The position numbers and the translations under genes are program-made. Below are positions 57,944-64,000 of a DNA stretch of 64,000 nucleotides, piece after piece. The stretch is from Aldersonia kunmingensis (GTDB lineage: Bacteria > Actinomycetota > Actinomycetes > Mycobacteriales > Mycobacteriaceae), in the NCBI RefSeq assembly GCF_001646865.1, contig NZ_LRRB01000324.1, positions 1 through 64,000 on the forward strand, written 5' to 3'. Under the pieces are notes generated by a model. That model was not told the origin of the DNA, searched no databases, and worked only from the letters and a program-made list of their open reading frames with translations. The stretch's first letter is position 1. Each line of letters begins with the position of its first letter.

Positions 57944-58792
57944 CTAGTCGCTGTTGAAGTAACTCAGCAGACGCAGGATCTCGACGTAGAGCCAGACCAG
58001 GGTGACGGTGAGGCCGAGGGCCACGCCCCAGGCCGCCTTCTCGGGCGCGCGCGCCCGGATCAGCTGGTCGGCAGCGTCGAAGTCGAGCAGGAAGCTGAAC
58101 GCGGCGAGCGCGATGCAGACCAGGCTGAAGATGATGGCGATCGCTCCACCGTCGCGCAGGCCGAAGCCGCCGGGGGTGAAGAAGCTCGCGATCAGGTTGC
58201 CGAGCACGAGCACCATCACGCCGATCAGGCCGCCGATGATCATTCGGGTCAGCCGCGGCGTCACCCGGATCGCACCGGTCTTGTAGACGACCAGCATGCC
58301 GAAGAAGACGCCGAACGTACCGAGGATGGCCTGGATGATCAGCTCACCGCCGCCGGCACCGCCGAATTCGACGTTGGTGAACATGAACGACAGCGCGCCG
58401 AGGAAGAAGCCCTCCGCCGCCGCGTAGCCGAGCACCAGGGCGGGGTTGTCCATCTTGCGGCCGAAGGTCGCGACGAGCACGAGGACCAGACCGATCAGGC
58501 CGCCGCCGATGACGAACGGTGCGGCGAGGTCGGCGTTCCCGTCGACGAGAACGTAGGAGACGATCGCGGTCAGTGTCAGGACGGCCAGAGTGATGCCGGT
58601 CTTGGTGACGACATCGTCGATCGTCATGGACCGGGTCTCGGGCGCAGCCTCGTACTGCTGCGGCGGGTACTGCTGCCCGTATCCCTGCTGGGCTACCTGG
58701 CCTGCGCCGGCCGCGGCGGACCCGAATGTGGCGTATCCGCCGCCCTCCTGCTTGGGCAGGTTGCGGAACACCGGGTTGGTGGTCGTGCGCAC
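57944..58792 (-). CDS. Bax inhibitor-1 / YccA family membrane protein
   Basis: A 282-residue protein. The first 60 residues are Gln/Tyr/Gly/Pro-rich and cytosolic (GYGQQYPPQQYEA), followed by MTIDDVVTKTGITLAV and seven membrane helices. The family-type ending includes LDFDAADQLIRARAPEKAAWGVALG and WLYVEILRLL. Related proteins are calcium-leak channels or stress proteins; the role here is unknown. GTG at 58792 is preferred to ATG 58801, whose ribosome binding site would be too close. Confidence 0.85.
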   Translation of the reverse strand: MRTTTNPVFRNLPKQEGGGYATFGSAAAGAGQVAQQGYGQQYPPQQYEAAPETRSMTIDDVVTKTGITLAVLTLTAIVSYVLVDGNADLAAPFVIGGGLIGLVLVLVATFGRKMDNPALVLGYAAAEGFFLGALSFMFTNVEFGGAGGGELIIQAILGTFGVFFGMLVVYKTGAIRVTPRLTRMIIGGLIGVMVLVLGNLIASFFTPGGFGLRDGGAIAIIFSLVCIALAAFSFLLDFDAADQLIRARAPEKAAWGVALGLTVTLVWLYVEILRLLSYFNSD

Positions 58793-59017
58793 CGTGCACA
58801 TCCCTTCTCGTGTGACCGGGCGAAACGAGTGCTCTCGTCTCTCCTTGTACGGTAAACGCCGGACGCTCGCGGCAGGTTCCCAGCGAACATCGTGTCCTTC
58901 GGACAATTCGGACTCTACCCGCGTGCGCCCGATTGTCCGGTCCGGCAGCGACCGCACTTGCCCGCAACCGTAGCGGTGCGGCGTGTAGCGCGCGCTCGGA
59001 CGGGGCATTCCCGCCCC

Positions 59018-59251
59018 ATGTGCGAAAGCATCGCCGACGCGGACCAACCCCGCGACGACGTGGAAGCAGAACTCCTCGACCAGGCCGAGGGCCTCGATCC
59101 CGACGAACTCGGCACTGCCGATGACGACGTATACGACGCGCCCGAGGGCTGGAGCGAGGCAGACAAGTTCGGCACTACCGCGCGTGAGGCCAAACAGGGC
59201 GAAAGCGCGGACCGCAAGCTGGCACGCGAGGAGCCGGACACCGGCGCCTAG
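59018..59251 (+). CDS. DUF5709 small acidic protein
   Basis: A 77-residue, highly acidic protein: AELLDQAEGLDPDEL, DDVYDAPEGWSEADKFGTTA and the C-terminal GESADRKLAREEPD, which are DUF5709 features widespread in actinobacteria. No membrane segment; probably disordered. ATG at 59018. The last 4 bp overlap the methyltransferase gene on the opposite strand. Confidence 0.78.
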   Translation: MCESIADADQPRDDVEAELLDQAEGLDPDELGTADDDVYDAPEGWSEADKFGTTAREAKQGESADRKLAREEPDTGA

Positions 59252-60366
59252 CGGCGCGAGCGCGTCACCGTGAACTTGCGGTTGCGGCCCACCTGCTCGG
59301 TCGGCCCGACGAGGCGCGCGAGATCCGCCTTGTAGCCGAGGTCGGAGTTGTACACCGTCCATAGTTCCCCGCCGGGGCGCAACGCCCGCGCCGCGCCGCG
59401 AAACAACTTGTCGGCGAAACCGGTGTTCACGCTCGCACCGGAATGGAACGGCGGGTTGCACACCACGAGGTCGGCGGTGCCGGCCGGGAACTCGGCGAGG
59501 GCGTCGTCGCGGGTGACGACTACACGATCACCGACACCACTGGCCGCCGCGGTCGCGCGGGCAGAGGCCACCGCACCCGCCGAGCGATCGGTCGCGATCA
59601 CTTCGATTTCCGGCCGCGCCTTGGCGAGGCAGACCGCGAGAATGCCTGTACCGCAGCCTAAATCGACGACAGTCCGGGCATCGGACGGCATTCGGGGAAG
59701 GAAGTCGAGCAGGAACCGGGTGCCGATATCGAGTTTGGCACCGGCAAAGGCGGTGCCGAACGCGACCACGGTGATGCCGAGATCGGGTAGCTCGGCACGC
59801 ATCGGAGATGGCTGCGCACCAACCGGTTTCGGTTCGGTTGAGACGACCACTCGGGACTTCTGCCGGCCGCGTGTAGGTTGCACGACCGAAAATGACTCGC
59901 CGAGAACACCATTCATTGCGACGGTGATGTGCTTGTCCCGGCCACCGGCATAGACGACAACGGCGGGGTCGGCCCAGCGCGCGACCGCATCGGCGAGTTC
60001 GCGCAACTCGTCGAGCCCGCGCGGGAGCCGCATCAGCACGGTGCGCGCACCGGCCAGCAGATCAGGCCCCAGCTCACACTGCCGGTAGGCATCGGACAGT
60101 CCGGCGCGGTCCGCATTGTGCGCGAGCGCCTGCTCACCGGTGAGCGGATCGCAGAACGACCGGATGCCGCGCACCCCGGCAGCGGCCGCACCGAGCGTCA
60201 ACGCGCCGTAGTTGTCGCCGATCACGGCAACCGTGCCCGACTCGGCATCGGCGAGTGCGTCGACCGCCGTGTCGAGAATCAGCCGGTCGGCCGCATCGAC
60301 AGCGAAGAGATTGACGGCCTCGTCATCGGGAAACCGGCGCAGGCCGGCGAAGATGTCCTCGCTCAT
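59248..60366 (-). CDS. Class I methyltransferase of the RsmC/RlmG (MTS) type
   Basis: A 372-residue protein with the two-part design of 16S/23S rRNA guanine-N2 methyltransferases: a degenerate N-terminal copy (about residues 1-180) and a catalytic C-terminal domain with VVDLGCGTGILAVCLA, an acidic ATDRSAGAV loop and the catalytic LVVCNPPFHSG motif. Likely modifies rRNA; the exact base is not known. ATG at 60366. Confidence 0.82.
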   Translation of the reverse strand: MSEDIFAGLRRFPDDEAVNLFAVDAADRLILDTAVDALADAESGTVAVIGDNYGALTLGAAAAGVRGIRSFCDPLTGEQALAHNADRAGLSDAYRQCELGPDLLAGARTVLMRLPRGLDELRELADAVARWADPAVVVYAGGRDKHITVAMNGVLGESFSVVQPTRGRQKSRVVVSTEPKPVGAQPSPMRAELPDLGITVVAFGTAFAGAKLDIGTRFLLDFLPRMPSDARTVVDLGCGTGILAVCLAKARPEIEVIATDRSAGAVASARATAAASGVGDRVVVTRDDALAEFPAGTADLVVCNPPFHSGASVNTGFADKLFRGAARALRPGGELWTVYNSDLGYKADLARLVGPTEQVGRNRKFTVTRSRR

Positions 60367-60379
60367 ATCGGGTGGGCCG

Positions 60380-61519
60380 CTAGGCGCGGACGCTCAGCCC
60401 GACCCGCTGGAACTCCTTGAGGTCGGAGTAGCCTGCCTTCGCCATCGACCGACGGAGACCGCCGACGAGGTTCAGCGAGCCGTACGGATCATCGGACGGG
60501 CCACTGAGCACCGTCTCGAGGCTAGGGCGCTCACCAGCCGAGACCGGCAGCATGGCTCCGCGCGGCATGGACGGGTGCGCCGCCACCGACGGCCAGTACC
60601 AGCCGCCGCCGGGCGCCTCGGCAGCGAGCGCGAGCGGCGCACCGAGAACGGCGGCGTCCGCGCCGCAGGCGATGGCCTTGGCGAGGTGGCCCGAGGTCGC
60701 GATGTCGCCATCGGCAATCACGTGCACGTAGCGGCCACCGGTTTCGTCGAGGTAGTCGCGTCGTGCGGCGGCGGCATCGGCGATTGCCGTGGCCATCGGG
60801 ATACCGATGCCGAGCACTTCGCCGGTAGTCGTGGCGCCGGCCATCGAGCCGTAGCCGACGATCACGCCGGCAGCACCGGTGCGCATCAGGTGCAGCGCGG
60901 TGCGGTGATCGCTCACGCCACCCGCCACGACCGGAACATCGAGTTCGGCGATGAAGGTCTTGAGGTTCAACGGCTCTTCCTCGCCGCGGCCGACATGCTC
61001 GGCGGAAATGATCGTGCCGTGCACGACGAGCAGGTCGATGCCGATCTTCAGCAGCGCCGGGGTCACGGCCCGGGCGCTCTGCGGGCTGACCCGGACCGCG
61101 GTGGTCACACCGGCAGCGCGCACCTTCGCGACGACCTCCGCGAGCAGATCGGGCTGTACCGGCGCCTGGTGCAACGCCTGCAGCTTCTGGATCGGCGCGT
61201 CCGGGTCGTCGTCCTTCTCGGCCGATTCCACCAGCTCGGCGAGCTTGGTCTCGACATCGGTGTGGCGTGCCCACAGGCCCTCGCCGTTGATCACACCGAG
61301 GCCGCCGCGGCGGCCGAGTTCGATCGCGAAATCCGGCGAACCGAGCGCGTCGGTCGGGTGCGACAGGATCGGGATGTCGAACCGATAGGCATCGAGCTGC
61401 CAGGACAGCGAGACGTCCTTCGACGAACGGGTGCGACGCGACGGAACGATGTCGACATCGTCCAGTTCGTAGGTCCGGCGGGCGGTGCGGCCCATGCCGA
61501 TTTCAACGAGGTCGCGCAC
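60380..61519 (-). CDS. guaB3: GuaB3-family IMP dehydrogenase-related protein
   Basis: A 379-residue TIM-barrel protein of the GuaB3 family, found next to guaB in actinobacteria (Rv3410c). It lacks the CBS pair, and the IMPDH loop GSICTT is replaced: the matching region reads VVHGTIISAEHVG with no catalytic cysteine. A barrel core such as VVAGGVSDHRTAL, VIVGYGSMAG and HVIADGDIATSG remains. The reaction is not settled for most members. GTG at 61519. Confidence 0.9.
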   Translation of the reverse strand: MRDLVEIGMGRTARRTYELDDVDIVPSRRTRSSKDVSLSWQLDAYRFDIPILSHPTDALGSPDFAIELGRRGGLGVINGEGLWARHTDVETKLAELVESAEKDDDPDAPIQKLQALHQAPVQPDLLAEVVAKVRAAGVTTAVRVSPQSARAVTPALLKIGIDLLVVHGTIISAEHVGRGEEEPLNLKTFIAELDVPVVAGGVSDHRTALHLMRTGAAGVIVGYGSMAGATTTGEVLGIGIPMATAIADAAAARRDYLDETGGRYVHVIADGDIATSGHLAKAIACGADAAVLGAPLALAAEAPGGGWYWPSVAAHPSMPRGAMLPVSAGERPSLETVLSGPSDDPYGSLNLVGGLRRSMAKAGYSDLKEFQRVGLSVRA

Positions 61520-61615
61520 GCGCGTCCTTTCTGTTGGCGCCGCTTTCGCGGCAGCTCCGGTGGCGCCGCGTGTGTCGCGGCTGCTCTCTCGGGTGACTCG
61601 GAAGTGAAGCTACCG

Positions 61616-63250
<1,635 letters not shown>

Positions 63251-63256
63251 TCACGC

Positions 63257-63286
63257 GCGGGAAAGGAAATCGACAACTTTCCCCGC
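63257..63286 (-). promoter_or_regulatory. Hairpin in the guaB leader
   Basis: GCGGGAAAG at 63257-63265 pairs with CTTTCCCCGC at 63277-63286 (one bulged base), 73 nt upstream of the guaB start in the divergent guaB/DUF5319 region. It may be a leader hairpin or an operator. No known riboswitch pattern was recognised. Confidence 0.3.
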
Positions 63287-63382
63287 CGCTAAGACCATGG
63301 TATCGGCTCCAGTTGGTGCGAACACACCACACCGAAGGGCGACCGCTGGCGAAGACCACATCCCACTGCGTACCGTTGTGGT

Positions 63383-63787
63383 GTGCGTGACCATTTGCCA
63401 CCCGGACTCCCACCCGACCCGTTCGCGGGCGACCCCGCAGATCCCTCGGCGGCACTGGATGCCATCGAGCCTGGTGAACCGCTTAGTCCGCAGGAACGAC
63501 TCGCCGTCGAAGAAGATCTCGCCGATCTCGCTGTGTACGAGGCGCTACTCGGTCATCGCGGCATTCGTGGCCTGGTCGTCTGCTGTGAGGACTGCAAGCA
63601 GGATCACTATCACGACTGGGACATGCTGCGCGCGAACCTGCTGCAGCTACTGGTCGACGGCACCGTCCGGCCACACGAGCCGGCCTACGACCCGATCCCC
63701 GAGGCGTACGTCACCTGGGACTACTGCCGCGGCTACGCGGATGCGTCGATGAACGAGGCACTGCACGGCGACGGCTTCGACGCCTGA
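63383..63787 (+). CDS. DUF5319 protein with a cysteine/histidine cluster
   Basis: A 134-residue soluble protein: Pro/Asp-rich N-terminus, LSPQERLAVEEDLADLAVYEALL, then RGLVVCCEDCKQDHYHDWDML, a Cys-Cys-x2-Cys...His-x-His cluster that could bind zinc, and a C-terminal VTWDYCRGYADA. It corresponds to Rv3412, divergent from guaB as here. GTG at 63383. Function unknown. Confidence 0.82.
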   Translation: MRDHLPPGLPPDPFAGDPADPSAALDAIEPGEPLSPQERLAVEEDLADLAVYEALLGHRGIRGLVVCCEDCKQDHYHDWDMLRANLLQLLVDGTVRPHEPAYDPIPEAYVTWDYCRGYADASMNEALHGDGFDA

Positions 63788-63800
63788 CCCGACTTACGAC

Positions 63801-63841
63801 AAACGAAAGGCTCGGCCGGATTCCGGCCGAGCCTTTCGTTT
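63801..63841. terminator. Bidirectional terminator after the DUF5319 gene
   Basis: A 19-bp perfect stem (63801-63819 with 63823-63841) and 3-nt loop. The arms begin AAACGAAAGG and end CCTTTCGTTT, so each strand has a T-rich tail. Confidence 0.9.
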
Positions 63842-63893
63842 GTCCTACGTCAGCGGGAGGTGAAGATCATTCGGTCAGGCGCGAACGCCCTGG

Positions 63894-64000
63894 TCACAAA
63901 CCGCCGGTCCCGTCCGGATTCACACCCAGTCCACCCGGCTGAACAGCGCCGGGATGCGGAAGCAGGGGCGGATCCGAGCGGATCGTCGTCGGCGGCGGCA
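63894..64000 (-). CDS. C-terminus of a proline-rich protein, possibly anti-sigma-D factor RsdA (partial)
   Basis: Only the last 35 residues or so are visible: a run of prolines, TTIRSDPPLLPHPG and VNPDGTGGL, ending at TGA (63894-63896). Position and strand fit rsdA (Rv3413c), which follows the DUF5319 gene in M. tuberculosis. The other two minus-strand frames end in stops with less protein-like content. The call rests mainly on position. Confidence 0.4.
   Translation of the reverse strand, partial: PPPTTIRSDPPLLPHPGAVQPGGLGVNPDGTGGL

Overview
The window is high-G+C actinobacterial DNA, most likely from a mycolic-acid-producing relative of Nocardia or Rhodococcus. This is inferred from gene content: mycothiol S-conjugate amidase (mca), a short-chain Z-prenyl diphosphate synthase like mycobacterial Rv1086, a DesA2-type acyl-ACP desaturase, a mycobacterial-type lipid-droplet protein beside xseA/xseB, GuaB3, and several DUFs typical of actinobacteria. 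From memory of the M. tuberculosis H37Rv map, most of the window follows Rv1112 back to Rv1074c, and the right end matches Rv3410c-Rv3413c. No rRNA, tRNA, CRISPR array, insertion sequence or phage gene was seen.

Layout. 1-2308: the start of an exported Ig-like repeat protein (cut by the window edge), then about 1 kb of AT-richer DNA with repeated motifs and one doubtful short gene. 2309-23753: ychF, then a block absent between ychF and the DUF6542 gene in M. tuberculosis. It holds a methyltransferase, a single-chain acyl-CoA carboxylase, a TetR gene, a four-gene membrane operon ending in NorE/NorF-like oxidase accessory subunits with no catalytic subunit, an SDR/SnoaL/alcohol-dehydrogenase operon opposite an IclR gene, alkylation repair (ada-alkA, ogt), an AI-2E-family transporter, sbcC/sbcD and rmuC. 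23771-37451: DUF6542, ispH, lipid-droplet protein, xseA, xseB, a flavin-type oxidase, DUF4245, glpX, both a class I and a class II fumarase, an epoxide-hydrolase-like protein, an acyl-ACP desaturase, an L,D-transpeptidase-like protein and PIN-PhoH. 37452-50505: glyA, a TetR/thioesterase pair, DUF885, coaA, Z-prenyl synthase, SRPBCC/FAD oxidoreductase, trhA, a DUF255 thioredoxin-like protein, mca and DUF4307. 50506-57734: greA, metB, two tandem exported paralogues, cbs, an SGNH hydrolase and a thiolase. 57735-64000: a Bax-inhibitor-type membrane protein, DUF5709, an rRNA-type methyltransferase, guaB3, guaB, DUF5319, and probably the end of an anti-sigma-D gene.

How genes work together. Central metabolism is grouped: glpX (gluconeogenesis), two fumarases (TCA cycle), glyA (one-carbon units), metB plus cbs (transsulfuration), coaA (CoA), ispH plus the Z-prenyl synthase (isoprenoid lipids) and guaB (GMP). 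DNA maintenance is spread over sbcCD, rmuC, xseAB and ada-alkA/ogt.

The most unusual non-coding signal is a family of 59-bp units (five copies at three loci). Each unit contains two nested inverted repeats, and every copy lies between convergent genes. Several long perfect palindromes mark probable operators (before trhA, between tetR and the thioesterase gene, before phoH). Two genes, iclR and the DUF255 gene, seem to start at rare codons (ATT and CTG) placed correctly behind strong ribosome binding sites.
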